The notes: generated by a model from the letters alone, not told the origin. Shown: positions 1-11,347, counted from the stretch's first letter. The stretch is 64,000 nt of DNA from Photorhabdus asymbiotica (GCF_003634575.1 NZ_RBLJ01000002.1:806001-870000); one strand, 5' to 3'. Made by a program: numbers and translations.

Positions 1-319
1 TCAATACAAGTTCATCACGAAAATCACCCTGAAGGAAATCGACTCCAACAATGGGATCCATCGGTAAAAGATCACAGGCAATTACCCGCCCATTTTCATT
101 AATTTGACTCACTGCGTACTGAGACCATCCACCAGGGGCTGCACCTAAATCGACAACGGTCATGCCAGGCTTAAAAATTTTGTCACTTTGTTGAATTTCA
201 TCAAGTTTAAACCAAGCACGAGAACGAAGCCCTTTTTTCTGTGCCTGAAGAACATATTTATCACTAAAGTGTTCTTGTAACCAGCGACTGGAACTTGCCG
301 AACGTTTTTTATTGGCCAT
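1..319 (-). CDS. rlmE: 23S rRNA 2'-O-ribose methyltransferase RlmE (FtsJ), N-terminal part
   Basis: This is the N-terminal half of RlmE, which methylates the 2'-O of U2552 in the 23S rRNA A loop using SAM. The gene runs off the left edge of the window, so only about 106 residues are visible. The SAM-binding motif [13 protein letters not shown] lies at residues 55-67. Lys38, the first member of the K-D-K-E catalytic tetrad of the family, is present in the FKLDE context. The start is the ATG whose complement lies at 317-319, preceded by GGAAAGGAC. It is divergent from yhbY, the same arrangement as in E. coli, where ftsH follows rlmE. Confidence 0.95.
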   Translation of the reverse strand, partial: MANKKRSASSSRWLQEHFSDKYVLQAQKKGLRSRAWFKLDEIQQSDKIFKPGMTVVDLGAAPGGWSQYAVSQINENGRVIACDLLPMDPIVGVDFLQGDFRDELVL

Positions 320-454
320 TGTCCTTTCCAACTATACTAATAAAGAGCCAGACATCTATTGCTCGACATACCAAACACAACACACTATTTATGGTGATAG
401 ATATGAGATGGCGGTAGAATGTCCCGTTTTCAATCCTAACTAAGCAAAAAAACA

Positions 455-748
455 ATGACTCTTAACAAAAAACAAGTGCAACACCTAAAAAGTCTCGCTC
501 ACCCGTTAAAACCTGTCGTCATGATTGGAAACAACGGTCTGACTGAAGGCGTGTTGGCTGAAATTGAACAAACGCTGGCACACCATGAGCTTATCAAAGT
601 CAAAATCGCAGGCGAAGATCGTGAAATCAAAAATTTGATCGCCGATGCAATTGTCCGTGAGACCGGCGCATATAATGTGCAAATTATCGGAAAAACTCTG
701 GTTCTTTACCGCCAATCGGAAGAGCGCAGAATTATTTTACCGAAATAA
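455..748 (+). CDS. yhbY: ribosome assembly RNA-binding protein YhbY (CRS1-YhbY domain)
   Basis: This 97-residue protein is a single CRS1-YhbY (CRM) RNA-binding domain, the usual length of the bacterial family. The family binds pre-50S ribosomal particles. The GxxG loop typical of CRM domains is seen as IGNNG near residues 24-28. It is divergent from rlmE across a 135-bp gap that must hold both promoters, and it is followed by a strong terminator. Its assignment rests on length, motif and the rlmE-yhbY-greA synteny. Confidence 0.95.
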   Translation: MTLNKKQVQHLKSLAHPLKPVVMIGNNGLTEGVLAEIEQTLAHHELIKVKIAGEDREIKNLIADAIVRETGAYNVQIIGKTLVLYRQSEERRIILPK

Positions 749-791
749 TCAAATCACATTTATATAAAAATGCCATGCGCATTATTATGAT

Positions 792-817
792 AAAAAAGGC
801 CGCTTCTGGCCTTTTTT
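792..817 (+). terminator. Rho-independent terminator of yhbY, probably bidirectional with greA
   Basis: The stem AAAAAAGGCC / GGCCTTTTTT closes a six-base loop and has A and T runs on both sides, so it can terminate yhbY from the left and greA from the right. Confidence 0.85.
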
Positions 818-882
818 ACTTTCTATACATCTAGTGTAACTTTACCTAACGAAAATCGACAGCAACAAGCTGATCCTAAAGT

Positions 883-1359
883 TTAAATATATTCAACTTT
901 CAAGATTTCATATTCAACTTCACCACCAGGAGTCTTGATAGTGACAATGTCATCAACTTCTTTACCAATCAAGCCACGAGCAATCGGTGAATTCACGGAA
1001 ATTAAATTTTCTTTAATATCAGCCTCATCATCACCCACAATCCGGTAAGTCTGCTCTTCATCAGTGTTTACATTCAAAGCTGTAACTGTAGCACCAAAAA
1101 TAACACGTCCAGTCTTGGGCATTTTTGTGACATCAATCACTTGTGCATTAGAAAGCTTAGCTTCAATTTCCTGGATACGACCTTCGCAGAAACCTTGTTG
1201 TTCACGAGCTGCATGATATTCAGCATTTTCTTTCAGATCACCATGTTCACGCGCTTCAGCAATGTCTGAAATAATTTTTGGACGGCGTACGTTTTTCAGA
1301 TAATCTAACTCTTCACGCAACTTATCCGCGCCACGTACCGTCATTGGAATCTGTTTCAT
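883..1359 (-). CDS. greA: transcription elongation factor GreA
   Basis: GreA rescues backtracked RNA polymerase by stimulating cleavage of the nascent RNA in the secondary channel. The 158-residue length is that of E. coli GreA. The N-terminal half is the antiparallel coiled coil, with the acidic tip seen in [15 protein letters not shown] around residues 37-51. The C-terminal half is the FKBP-like domain. It stands alone, convergent with yhbY and divergent from dacB. The 5' side is an unusually long 160-bp gap with a small hairpin (CGCC/GGCG near 1444-1457); whether this leader makes a GraL-like RNA as in E. coli cannot be told. Confidence 0.97.
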   Translation of the reverse strand: MKQIPMTVRGADKLREELDYLKNVRRPKIISDIAEAREHGDLKENAEYHAAREQQGFCEGRIQEIEAKLSNAQVIDVTKMPKTGRVIFGATVTALNVNTDEEQTYRIVGDDEADIKENLISVNSPIARGLIGKEVDDIVTIKTPGGEVEYEILKVEYI

Positions 1360-1619
1360 TATATTAATCCTCTAAATCTTTCCTGAGCAAAAACCAAGCA
1401 TCATCCTGATGTTTTCAGATAACAGCACAATGCGCACGCCTTGTCGGGCGAGCTTCCAGACAATAAACAATCATGTAAACTACAGAGTTACCCAAAGTTC
1501 ACAATCATTTCTACATATTAATGTATCATTCTAACGTAGACTTGGTGATGGGTCATCGTTTACTTTTCCCCACTTTGCACCTTAGTATTGTGGCATGTCC
1601 ACATCCACATGCGAAATTT

Positions 1620-3071
1620 ATGTCCTTTTTTAAAATGGCTAGCAGATTAGTTTGCGTTACCAGTCTGTGTCTAACTATCACCAATGCAAACGCTACACCT
1701 GTTAAGGAATATGCACAATATTTACCTGATGGCACTAATCTAGCGTTAATCGCTCAAAAAGTTGGTTCCAACACACCGTTACTTGACTATCACGGCCAAC
1801 AAATGGCTCTACCAGCAAGTACTCTGAAAGTTGTCACAGCCCTTGCAGCATTGTTACAACTGGGCAAAGATTATCGCTTTATCACTACATTGGAAAGCAA
1901 TGGCAAAATTTCAAACAGTGTTTTGAAAGGAAATTTGACTGCTCGTTTTGTTGGAGATCCGACACTAACCCGTCAACAACTTCGCAATATGGTTACTGTT
2001 CTACAACAATCCGGCGTGAAAAAAATTGACGGGGATCTTCTGATAGATGTTTCCGCTTTTGCCAGCCACGATAAAGCCCCAGGTTGGGTATGGAACGATA
2101 TGACCCAATGTTTCAGTGCTCCACCTGCTGCTGCAATTGTCGATCGAAACTGTTTTTCAGTTTCACTATATAGTGCGGAACGCCCCGGTGATACTGCCTT
2201 TATCCGTATCGCATCCTTTTATCCAGTGAATATGTTCAGTGAGGTTAAAACCTTAGCAAAAGGATCACCTGAAAGCCAATACTGTGAATTGGATGTGGTT
2301 CCCGGAGAACTTAACCGTTTTACGCTAACCGGATGCCTCACTCAACGCAGTGAACCATTACCACTAGCCTTCGCTATTCAAAATGGTACCAGCTATGCAG
2401 GGGCAATCCTCAAAAACGAACTACAAATTGCAGGAATTGAAATAACAGGCCATCTCAGACGCCAAAGCTTGCCAACCGAACCCGGTAAAGTTCTTGCCCA
2501 GAATCAATCAGCACCATTACATGATCTACTCAAGGTCATGCTAAAAAAATCTGACAATATGATCGCTGATACCGTATTCAGAACAATAGGCCGACAACAT
2601 TTTAATATACCAGGAACCTGGCGTTCAGGCTCTGATGCAGTGCGGCAAATATTGAAACAAAAAGCCAGTATCGATCTGGGAAATACCGTTATGGTGGATG
2701 GTTCAGGATTATCCCGCCACAATCTGATCACTCCAGCAACCATGATGGAAGTATTACAGTTTATTGCACAACATGATCAAGAATTAGATTTTATTTCTAT
2801 GCTGCCATTAGCTGGTCATGACGGTACCTTAAGATATCGGGGTGGGTTGGATGAAGCAGGAGTAAACGGAAAAGTTTCAGCTAAGACGGGTGCCCTGCAA
2901 GGAGTTTATAATCTCGCTGGCTTTATAACCACTGCCAACGGTCAGAGAATTGCCTTCATACAGTTTATTTCTGCCTATGCCGTACCACCAAAAGAACACC
3001 GCAACCGCCGAGTTCCTTTAGTAAGATTTGAAAGCAGACTGTATAAAGATTTATATCAATACAATCAATAA
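1620..3071 (+). CDS. dacB: D-alanyl-D-alanine carboxypeptidase/endopeptidase DacB (PBP4)
   Basis: DacB is a periplasmic class C penicillin-binding protein that removes the terminal D-Ala from peptidoglycan stem peptides and cleaves cross-links. From this start it has 483 residues (E. coli 477). The N-terminus MSFFKMASRL... leads into a signal peptide with probable cleavage after ANA. The catalytic SxxK motif is ASTLKV after the LPAST context. The SDN-type motif is KKSDNMIAD and the KTG motif is SAKTGALQG. The frame is open further upstream, to an ATG at 1521, but the 33 extra residues do not fit a signal peptide. No candidate start (1521, 1620, 1635) has a good Shine-Dalgarno, so the exact start is uncertain. 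Confidence 0.93.
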   Translation: MSFFKMASRLVCVTSLCLTITNANATPVKEYAQYLPDGTNLALIAQKVGSNTPLLDYHGQQMALPASTLKVVTALAALLQLGKDYRFITTLESNGKISNSVLKGNLTARFVGDPTLTRQQLRNMVTVLQQSGVKKIDGDLLIDVSAFASHDKAPGWVWNDMTQCFSAPPAAAIVDRNCFSVSLYSAERPGDTAFIRIASFYPVNMFSEVKTLAKGSPESQYCELDVVPGELNRFTLTGCLTQRSEPLPLAFAIQNGTSYAGAILKNELQIAGIEITGHLRRQSLPTEPGKVLAQNQSAPLHDLLKVMLKKSDNMIADTVFRTIGRQHFNIPGTWRSGSDAVRQILKQKASIDLGNTVMVDGSGLSRHNLITPATMMEVLQFIAQHDQELDFISMLPLAGHDGTLRYRGGLDEAGVNGKVSAKTGALQGVYNLAGFITTANGQRIAFIQFISAYAVPPKEHRNRRVPLVRFESRLYKDLYQYNQ

Positions 3072-3076
3072 AAATA

Positions 3077-3102
3077 GGTGCCACAAACATGTGGCGCCTT
3101 TT
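3077..3102 (+). terminator. Rho-independent terminator of dacB
   Basis: The inverted repeat GGTGCCACA / TGTGGCGCC with a short loop is followed by TTTT. It lies between the convergent ends of dacB and obgE. Confidence 0.75.
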
Positions 3103-3126
3103 AATTGTAATGAAAGAATGGAAAAA

Positions 3127-4698
<1,572 letters not shown>

Positions 4699-4704
4699 CT
4701 AAAT

Positions 4705-5013
4705 TTAAGCGATGCCAGTGATTTTAACATCAGTGAACCACTGACGATGGCCTTGCTGTTTACGGCTATGTTTACGACGACGAAACTTAACAATTTTAAT
4801 TTTCTCGCCGCGACCATGAGCAACAACTTCAGCTTTGACTTTAACGCCTTCAACTACAGGAGCGCCGATTTTGATGTCATCACCATTAGCGACCATCAGA
4901 ACCTGGTCAAACTCAACAGTTTCACCTGTTGCGATGTCCAGCTTTTCCAGGCGAATAGTTTGACCTTCGCTGACTCGGTGTTGTTTACCACCACTTTGGA
5001 AAACCGCGTACAT
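4705..5013 (-). CDS. rplU: 50S ribosomal protein L21
   Basis: L21 binds 23S rRNA in the large subunit. From [14 protein letters not shown] it has 102 residues (E. coli 103). The reading frame is open 12 codons further upstream, but the family start is this ATG at 5011-5013, with GGAG nearby. The C-terminal [15 protein letters not shown] stretch is the basic RNA-binding segment. First gene of rplU-rpmA, divergent from ispB over a 251-bp promoter region. Confidence 0.97.
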   Translation of the reverse strand: MYAVFQSGGKQHRVSEGQTIRLEKLDIATGETVEFDQVLMVANGDDIKIGAPVVEGVKVKAEVVAHGRGEKIKIVKFRRRKHSRKQQGHRQWFTDVKITGIA

Positions 5014-5264
5014 ATAAACTCCGCTTTCCGCACGCCCCCTAAATATCATTCCAGAGCGCGCTATAAATATTCATAATAGGGCGCGAATTCTACGCAAAAA
5101 AGCCTAAGAAGACAAGAGCAGAATTAGAACAGGCGATAAAAAAACGTAGTTTATGAATTGTCATTTATTTGAACTGTTTTTCGAGTACAATCAAGACACA
5201 GCGATAACTATTGTAATGTTAATATGAACACAGCTCTGCATTAGAATCCATAGCCGAAAAAAAC

Positions 5265-6236
5265 ATGAATTTAGAATCTATTATCAAGCTAACCGCTGAT
5301 GATATGGCAGCGGTAAATGAAGCCATTCTTAGTCAGTTAAATTCTGACGTTGCTCTTATAAACCAACTGGGCTACTACATAATCAGTGGCGGTGGAAAAC
5401 GTATCCGTCCAATAATTGCCATTCTGGCTGCCAGAGCATTAGGTTACCAGAGTGATAAGCATATTACTGTTGCCGCATTAATTGAATTTATCCATACAGC
5501 TACCCTATTGCATGATGATGTTGTGGATGAATCAGATATGCGACGCGGCAAAGCAACGGCCAATGCCACTTTTGGTAATGCGGCAAGTGTATTGGTTGGT
5601 GATTTTATATACACCCGTTCTTTCCAGATGATGACAACTCTTAACTCTATGCGGGTTCTCAAATTGATGTCAGAAGCCACAAATGTTATCGCTGAAGGTG
5701 AAGTTCTACAGTTAATGAACTGCAATGACCCCAATATTTCTGAAGATGATTATATGCGGGTGATTTACAGTAAAACAGCTCGGCTATTTGAAGTTGCCGC
5801 GCACTCTTCTGCAATTATTTCTAACGCTACACCAGAACAAGAAACTGCTTTACAAGATTACGGACGCTATTTAGGTACCGCATTCCAATTAATTGATGAT
5901 TTACTTGATTATGATGCTGATAGCAACACATTAGGCAAAAATACTGGTGATGATCTTAATGAAGGTAAACCTACATTGCCATTACTGCATGCGATGAATC
6001 ATGGTAATCCAGAACAATCGCAACTCATCCGTAAAGCAATTGAAAAAGGTAATGGTCGCCATTTACTCGAAACCGTACTGATAACAATGAAACAATGTGG
6101 CTCGCTGGAATACACTCGTAAACGGGCAGAAGAGGAAGCAGATAAAGCAATTGCTGCTTTGCAGGTGCTGGAAAGCTCCCCATACAAGCAAGCACTTGTG
6201 GGGTTAGCCCATATTGCCGTACAACGCCTTTCTTAA
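5265..6236 (+). CDS. ispB: octaprenyl diphosphate synthase IspB
   Basis: IspB elongates farnesyl diphosphate with isopentenyl diphosphate units to the C40 side chain of ubiquinone and menaquinone. The protein has 323 residues, as in E. coli. The first aspartate-rich motif DDVVD is at residues 84-88 and the second, DDLLD, at 211-215, both intact. GGGKRIRP near residues 42-49 is the conserved IPP-binding region. It is divergent from rplU-rpmA as in E. coli and is followed by a terminator. In E. coli the next genes are nlp and murA; here nlp is kept nearby but murA is not in the window. Confidence 0.96.
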   Translation: MNLESIIKLTADDMAAVNEAILSQLNSDVALINQLGYYIISGGGKRIRPIIAILAARALGYQSDKHITVAALIEFIHTATLLHDDVVDESDMRRGKATANATFGNAASVLVGDFIYTRSFQMMTTLNSMRVLKLMSEATNVIAEGEVLQLMNCNDPNISEDDYMRVIYSKTARLFEVAAHSSAIISNATPEQETALQDYGRYLGTAFQLIDDLLDYDADSNTLGKNTGDDLNEGKPTLPLLHAMNHGNPEQSQLIRKAIEKGNGRHLLETVLITMKQCGSLEYTRKRAEEEADKAIAALQVLESSPYKQALVGLAHIAVQRLS

Positions 6237-6246
6237 TTATTGATAT

Positions 6247-6280
6247 AAAACCTGGAATTAATCTGAATCCAGGTTTTTTT
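6247..6280 (+). terminator. Rho-independent terminator of ispB
   Basis: AAAACCTGGA pairs with TCCAGGTTTT and is followed by further T residues. The hairpin overlaps the last codons and stop of the convergent gene 6258-6638, so it does double duty as coding sequence. Confidence 0.85.
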
Positions 6281-6638
6281 CTGCGTCTTCAACACCTACA
6301 TCAATATAACCAATTAGCTTTGCCAGCCCTTCCCTCAGGATAAATTTCACAATTTTTTCTCTCTCAACTTTAGTCAGTTGATAATAAGCCTCGGCCCAGA
6401 TTAAAAATGGATCTTGCCGTTTATTTGTGTAATCAATTGTGCTTTCCCCTACAGATAACACATTAAGTACATCTTCAGGCAAGCTGTTCATATGATATTC
6501 AAGAGCCTTGCCCTGAACACCCCGTTTACGTCTGTATTCCCATCCCTCCCGCCTTGCCATCAGGTTTATTCCCTGTGGCGAAGAAGGAAGTCCAGCAATA
6601 CCAACCAGCTCTTTAGCTGAATACCATTCTTTTTTCAT
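6258..6638 (-). CDS. Mu c-repressor-like / MuA-N-terminal HTH DNA-binding protein, copy 1
   Basis: This 126-residue protein begins MKKEWYSAKELVGIAGLPSS, which resembles the winged HTH shared by the phage Mu repressor c and the N-terminus of Mu transposase (W-x-S-x-x-E ... LPGS..GV ... GW ... GVxGKA.EY ... LP). The domain spans about residues 3-60. The C-terminal half, about 85-115, resembles a short regulatory helix pair (WAEAYYQLTKVEREKIV) and has no transposase catalytic core. The start is set by GAGAAG nine bases upstream of the ATG at 6638; a GTG seven codons upstream is possible. It lies 76 bp after its paralogue at 6715-7065. The target DNA is unknown. Confidence 0.75.
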   Translation of the reverse strand: MKKEWYSAKELVGIAGLPSSPQGINLMARREGWEYRRKRGVQGKALEYHMNSLPEDVLNVLSVGESTIDYTNKRQDPFLIWAEAYYQLTKVEREKIVKFILREGLAKLIGYIDVGVEDAEKNLDSD

Positions 6639-6714
6639 ACTTTTCTTCTCACTTTGCACCGGGATAATGAAGAAGAAGCCAAGTTAGTTGGCATTTTTAC
6701 TTTCCAAAAATGAG

Positions 6715-7065
6715 TCAAACAACAGAAAGCTTTTCCAAAAAACTTCTGATACCATCCCGTAAAATCATAGCTGTCACTACTTGTTTCTCAGATTCCGACA
6801 ACTGGTGAAAAGCGCCAACCCAAACCGATAAAGGATCTTGCTTCTGCACCTGATACTCAGAAGGTGATTCATGAAGTTCCAATGCTGCAATGGTCGTTTC
6901 CGGAAAACAGGAATAGTGATATTCGACTGCTTTACCTTGTACACCTTGTCTTTTCTGACGTCTCCACTCCTCACGTTTTGCTCTGGCATTAACTCCTTGT
7001 GGTGATCCTGGTAACTCACCCACACCGATTAACTCCTTGGCCGAATACCACTCTTTTTTCATCAC
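6715..7065 (-). CDS. Mu c-repressor-like / MuA-N-terminal HTH DNA-binding protein, copy 2
   Basis: This 116-residue paralogue of the preceding gene also begins with (M)MKKEWYSAKEL and carries the same Mu-type HTH (residues about 4-62: LPGSPQGVN, KREEW, GVQGKAVEY). Its C-terminus (DPLSVWVGAFHQLSESEKQ) aligns with that of copy 1, so the two genes arose by tandem duplication. It is first in the pair and diverges from nlp across about 180 bp. Phage Mu has the same layout, with repressor c divergent from ner. No transposase domain is present. Role inferred: DNA-binding regulator. Confidence 0.75.
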   Translation of the reverse strand: MMKKEWYSAKELIGVGELPGSPQGVNARAKREEWRRQKRQGVQGKAVEYHYSCFPETTIAALELHESPSEYQVQKQDPLSVWVGAFHQLSESEKQVVTAMILRDGIRSFLEKLSVV

Positions 7066-7247
7066 GTTTCTCTATTTTTGTAACCAAGTTCAAAAAAGAA
7101 GCTTTTAAGAAAAAATTTGGAAATACTTTTAGAAAAATAATGCTATTTTATTTCTCAATAACAGGTTTAAGTTCGTTATTGCTCTCATGCAGACCTGTTA
7201 TTTATACCACTAACATAGCATCAAATTTAATAAAAAAAGGATTAAAA

Positions 7248-7514
7248 ATGATTTCAAGGAAATCTGATTGGCATCCTGCTGACATAATTGCAGCTTTACG
7301 CAAACGGGGAACAACCTTAGCCGAAGTATCACGTAAGGCAGGGCTTAGCTCATCTACACTGGCTAATGCGCTATCCCGCCCATGGCCAAAGGGAGAATGG
7401 ATAATTGCAAATTATCTAGAAATACATCCTTCAGAAATTTGGCCAAGTCGTTATTTTGATCCAAATACCGGAGAACTATTAGAAAGGAAAATACGCGAAC
7501 AAACAAATAATTAA
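7248..7514 (+). CDS. nlp: Ner-like DNA-binding protein Nlp/SfsB
   Basis: Nlp (SfsB) is a small HTH protein related to the Ner regulator of Mu-like phages; in E. coli it was linked to maltose gene expression. From the ATG at 7248, preceded by AAAAAAGG, it has 88 residues. DWHPADIIAALRKRGTTLAEVSRKAGLSSSTLANAL covers the HTH, which extends to about residue 60. The reading frame is open well upstream (to 6999), but that portion overlaps the divergent gene and has no family similarity. It follows ispB at a distance, as in E. coli, and is divergent from the c-like genes. Confidence 0.88.
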   Translation: MISRKSDWHPADIIAALRKRGTTLAEVSRKAGLSSSTLANALSRPWPKGEWIIANYLEIHPSEIWPSRYFDPNTGELLERKIREQTNN

Positions 7515-7542
7515 TTAGTTAACGAATTAAATTCGTTAAATA

Positions 7543-7575
7543 AAAACCGCCGGTCATTATCATACCAGCGGTTTT
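7543..7575 (+). terminator. Terminator between nlp and mdh (bidirectional)
   Basis: AAAACCGC...GGT pairs with ACC...GCGGTTTT around a loop of about ten bases. A and T tracts on both sides allow it to end nlp and mdh. Confidence 0.8.
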
Positions 7576-7618
7576 ATTATTTCACAGATATATATCTTTT
7601 ATTTATAAAATATATTAA

Positions 7619-8557
7619 TTAGTTATTAATAAATTTTTCACCTAATTCTATATCTTTTCTCAATACGTCCAACATCCCTTCCAATGCTTTCTGTTCAAAA
7701 TCACTCAGCTTACCGATGTCTAAACGCTCTTCTACACCATTTTTGCCCAAACGAACCGGCTGAGCAAAGAAACGGGCATATTTGCCATCACCTTCAACAT
7801 AGGTACATTCCACAACATTGCTTTCCCCTTGTAAGCCACGGACCAAAGAGAGGCCCAAACGAGCGGCAGCTTGTCCCATGGACAAAGTGGCAGATCCACC
7901 ACCAGCTTTAGCTTCAACAACTTCAGTACCTGCATTCTGAATACGTTTAGTCAGAGTTACCAACTCTTCATCGGTAAAACTCACGTCAGGGATCTGGGAC
8001 AACAGAGGAAGGATCGTCACACCAGAATGACCACCGATAACCGGTACTTCAATTTCCTGTGACTTTTTATCTTTCAATTCAGCAACAAAAGTATTGGAGC
8101 GGATAACATCCAGGGTTGTTATACCAAACAAACGGTTTTTATCATATACACCGGCTTTTTTCAGTACTTCAGCTGCAATAGCTACCGTTGTGTTAACAGG
8201 GTTAGTGATGATACCAACCAGTGCCTTCGGACAAGTTTTAGCTACTTGTTCTACCAGATTACGGACAATACCCGCGTTAACATTAAACAGATCTGAACGA
8301 TCCATACCTGGTTTACGAGCAACACCTGCAGAAATCAATACAATATCCGCACCTTCCAACGCTGGCGTGGCATCTTCACCAGCAAAACCTTTAATTTTCA
8401 CTTCTGTTGGAATGTGGCTCAGATCAACAGCTACCCCCGGGGTAACTGGGGCGATATCATATAAAGAGAGTTCTGAACCTGAAGGAAGCTGGGTTTTTAG
8501 TAGAAGAGCAAGAGCCTGACCAATGCCACCGGCTGCACCGAGAACTGCAACTTTCAT
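7619..8557 (-). CDS. mdh: NAD-dependent malate dehydrogenase
   Basis: Mdh interconverts malate and oxaloacetate in the TCA cycle. The 312-residue length is that of E. coli Mdh. The N-terminal Rossmann glycine motif GAAGGIG is at residues 7-13. The substrate-binding [10 protein letters not shown] loop and the catalytic histidine in IGGHSGVT (about residue 177) are present. It is divergent from argR, as in E. coli, but the intergenic region is 740 bp and unusually structured. Confidence 0.98.
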   Translation of the reverse strand: MKVAVLGAAGGIGQALALLLKTQLPSGSELSLYDIAPVTPGVAVDLSHIPTEVKIKGFAGEDATPALEGADIVLISAGVARKPGMDRSDLFNVNAGIVRNLVEQVAKTCPKALVGIITNPVNTTVAIAAEVLKKAGVYDKNRLFGITTLDVIRSNTFVAELKDKKSQEIEVPVIGGHSGVTILPLLSQIPDVSFTDEELVTLTKRIQNAGTEVVEAKAGGGSATLSMGQAAARLGLSLVRGLQGESNVVECTYVEGDGKYARFFAQPVRLGKNGVEERLDIGKLSDFEQKALEGMLDVLRKDIELGEKFINN

Positions 8558-8639
8558 CCTGATACTCCTTAAATCGTTTATACTTTAAAATGCTGTGAAT
8601 TCATCTGGTTACAAACCATAGATTACTACGTTTGTGACT

Positions 8640-8900
8640 TGCTCCCGCCGCTAAGTCACAAATGACTCTGGCGGGGACTTCTTATGACCCCTATTAGTAA
8701 AAAACTAATAGCTTTCGTTGCAATACCTGCGCTGACAGGGATAACTGCAAGGGAACTCTTTACATAACCGCTATGCCTAGCGTATCAGCTAATCCTTGTG
8801 ATATTACAGACCGATGACAGCCCTTAGGCTGCTGACTATCCATTACACCCTCCCCCTACTCAAAAACTCGCTTCGCTCTCAATGAGAATTTAAGCGGGAG
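8640..8900. other. Structured intergenic region between mdh and argR (candidate ncRNA or mdh leader)
   Basis: The 740-bp gap between mdh and argR has no credible ORF. It contains five short inverted repeats in about 250 bp: 8644-8676 (CCCGCC/GGCGGG plus AGTCA/TGACT), 8691-8711 (CTATTAGT/ACTAATAG), 8769-8782 (CGCTA/TAGCG), 8818-8831 (CAGCC/GGCTG) and 8869-8896 (CGCTT/AAGCG with inner TCTC/GAGA). Such density suggests an RNA, either the mdh 5' leader on the minus strand or an independent small RNA. The strand cannot be decided and no known family was recognised. The remainder (8900-9230) is AT-rich and looks like promoter DNA. Confidence 0.4.
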
Positions 8901-9232
8901 AATTCCACAGTTTTGTTAAAAACAATCTATTAACAACCAAATCGTGGACTTACGCTCTAATAATGGGACGTCAAAGTCGCTGTATTCTAGGCAAAATGCT
9001 TATCTGTTAATGAGATAATGGACACTATTTTAAGAATTTCCCTTTGATTTTATGAAAAAATCGGTTAAATACCTTACACCCAACAACAATGCCAAACAAC
9101 ATCATTTGATTAACAATGTATTTACCAGATAATCAATTACATAAAACAAATCTATCATATTCATATTTTATGAATTTCTATTTATCATAAGACCAATTTA
9201 CACTTCCCTGCCGTAGTCAAACAATCATTTTT

Positions 9233-9270
9233 ATTGCATAAAAATTCACTTATATGCATAATATGATCTA
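9233..9270 (+). promoter_or_regulatory. Tandem ARG boxes in the argR promoter
   Basis: At 9235-9248 TGCAT-AAAA-ATTCA matches the ARG box core TGAAT-WWWW-ATTCA at 9 of 10 fixed positions. A second, weaker half-match (TGCAT-AATA-TGATC) is at 9255-9268, giving two 18-bp boxes with a 2-bp spacer. The site lies about 30-65 bp upstream of the argR start, consistent with autorepression as known in E. coli. Confidence 0.65.
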
Positions 9271-9287
9271 CATAATTAATTGAATAA

Positions 9288-9766
<479 letters not shown>

Positions 9767-9767
<1 letters not shown>

Positions 9768-9798
9768 ATGAACGCGCCAACATGGCGCGATTCATTTT
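9767..9798 (+). terminator. Terminator between argR and mpl (bidirectional)
   Basis: AATGAA.GCGCCA pairs with TGGCGC..TTCATT around the triplet ACA, followed by TTTT. It starts inside the argR stop codon and separates the convergent genes. Confidence 0.8.
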
Positions 9799-9811
9799 CC
9801 TGCTGCCATTT

Positions 9812-11182
9812 TCAAAATTGATAAGTTTTTTTACTTAGCTTAGAGAGTAGTTTTTCATGAATATCACCAAATCCGCCATTACTCATAACCAGAATATGAT
9901 CCCCCTGCTGCGCCTTATCAACAATCATATTCACCAGTGAATCGATATCAGCACTCCAATACGCTGGCTGAACACAGTGATCTGCAATTTCCGATACATG
10001 CCATTTAATATTGGCTGGCTGGAATAAGAATACTTCATCAGCACGCCCCAATGCCGGTGCGATCTCATTCTTGCTTATACCCATTTTCATCGTATTCGAA
10101 CGCGGTTCCAGTACGGTAATAATACGGGCGGTTCCTCCAACTTTACTACGCAGGGCTTCGAGTGTTGCCAAAATTGCAGTCGGATGATGAGCAAAATCGT
10201 CATAAACAGTAACTCCGTTTTCCTGACCACGTAGTTCAAGGCGACGACGGGCATTAATAAAATCGCTTAAAGCACGACAAGCATCCGTAGGTTGGACACC
10301 AACATGGTGTGCTGCTGCAATTGCAATCAGCCCATTACGCATATTATGTTCACCAACTAATGACCAATTCACCTCTCCAACAACTTCACCACAATAAAAC
10401 ACCCGATAATCGCTGCTGTCTGTACTTATCTTTTTTGCCTGCCAGCTACCAGTTTCTCCCACCTGTTCCAATTCACTCCAACATCCCATAGACAAGACCT
10501 GCTTCAGGTTAATATCATTGTCTGGGGCAAAAATCTTACCACTACCTGGAACGATCCTGACAAGATGATGGAACTGTCTCTGGATAGCAGCCAGATCTCC
10601 GAAAATATCGCCGTGATCGAATTCCAGGTTATTCATGATCAGAGTCCGTGGACTGTAATGAACAAACTTAGATCGTTTATCAAAAAAAGCACTGTCATAT
10701 TCATCAGCTTCTATGACGAAAAACGGACTTTCCCCGATTTGAGCTGATGTTTCAAAATTACCGGGAACACCGCCGATCAAAAAACCCGGTTTATAGCCAC
10801 AAGCTTCAAGAATCCAAGCTAACATACCGGCGGTTGTTGTCTTGCCATGGGTACCTGCAACTGCCAGAACCCAACGTTCAGGTAAAACATAGTCGTGTAG
10901 CCATTGTGGCCCAGAAGTATAAGGAATCCCGCGTTCCAACACAGCTTCTACACAAGGATTCCCACGGCTCATAACATTACCGATGATGACCATATCTGGC
11001 ACAGAATCCAGCTGTGCCGGGTCATATCCCTGAGTCAGGCTAATCCCATGTTTTTCCAGTAAGGTACTCATTGGTGGATAAACATTGGCATCTGACCCCG
11101 TCACCTCATGGCCAAGAGAACGTGCCAAAATTGCCAATCCCCCCATAAAAGTGCCGCAGATACCAAGAATATGAATACGCAT
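9812..11182 (-). CDS. mpl: UDP-N-acetylmuramate:L-alanyl-gamma-D-glutamyl-meso-diaminopimelate ligase Mpl
   Basis: Mpl recycles peptidoglycan by joining the tripeptide L-Ala-D-Glu-mDAP to UDP-MurNAc using ATP. From MRIHILGICGTFMGG it has 456 residues (E. coli 457). It is a Mur ligase: N-terminal Rossmann-like domain, then the ATP P-loop GTHGKTTT at about 110-117, and the C-terminal ligase domain with DDFAHHPTA. The frame extends 18 codons upstream, but the family start is chosen. It is divergent from fbp, as in E. coli. Confidence 0.96.
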   Translation of the reverse strand: MRIHILGICGTFMGGLAILARSLGHEVTGSDANVYPPMSTLLEKHGISLTQGYDPAQLDSVPDMVIIGNVMSRGNPCVEAVLERGIPYTSGPQWLHDYVLPERWVLAVAGTHGKTTTAGMLAWILEACGYKPGFLIGGVPGNFETSAQIGESPFFVIEADEYDSAFFDKRSKFVHYSPRTLIMNNLEFDHGDIFGDLAAIQRQFHHLVRIVPGSGKIFAPDNDINLKQVLSMGCWSELEQVGETGSWQAKKISTDSSDYRVFYCGEVVGEVNWSLVGEHNMRNGLIAIAAAHHVGVQPTDACRALSDFINARRRLELRGQENGVTVYDDFAHHPTAILATLEALRSKVGGTARIITVLEPRSNTMKMGISKNEIAPALGRADEVFLFQPANIKWHVSEIADHCVQPAYWSADIDSLVNMIVDKAQQGDHILVMSNGGFGDIHEKLLSKLSKKTYQF

Positions 11183-11347
11183 TGATTTTCCATTCCATAG
11201 CATGAAGTTAGTCACTATTCTAACCATCAAACGCAAGATAAGAAATGGAATAGCCTATGAATCATCCCTTTCTTTGGCTAAACTGCCCGCGTAAGAGTGC
11301 AATGGACACTCAGAAACCACTATCAAATCACATTCAGGACTTTCGTC

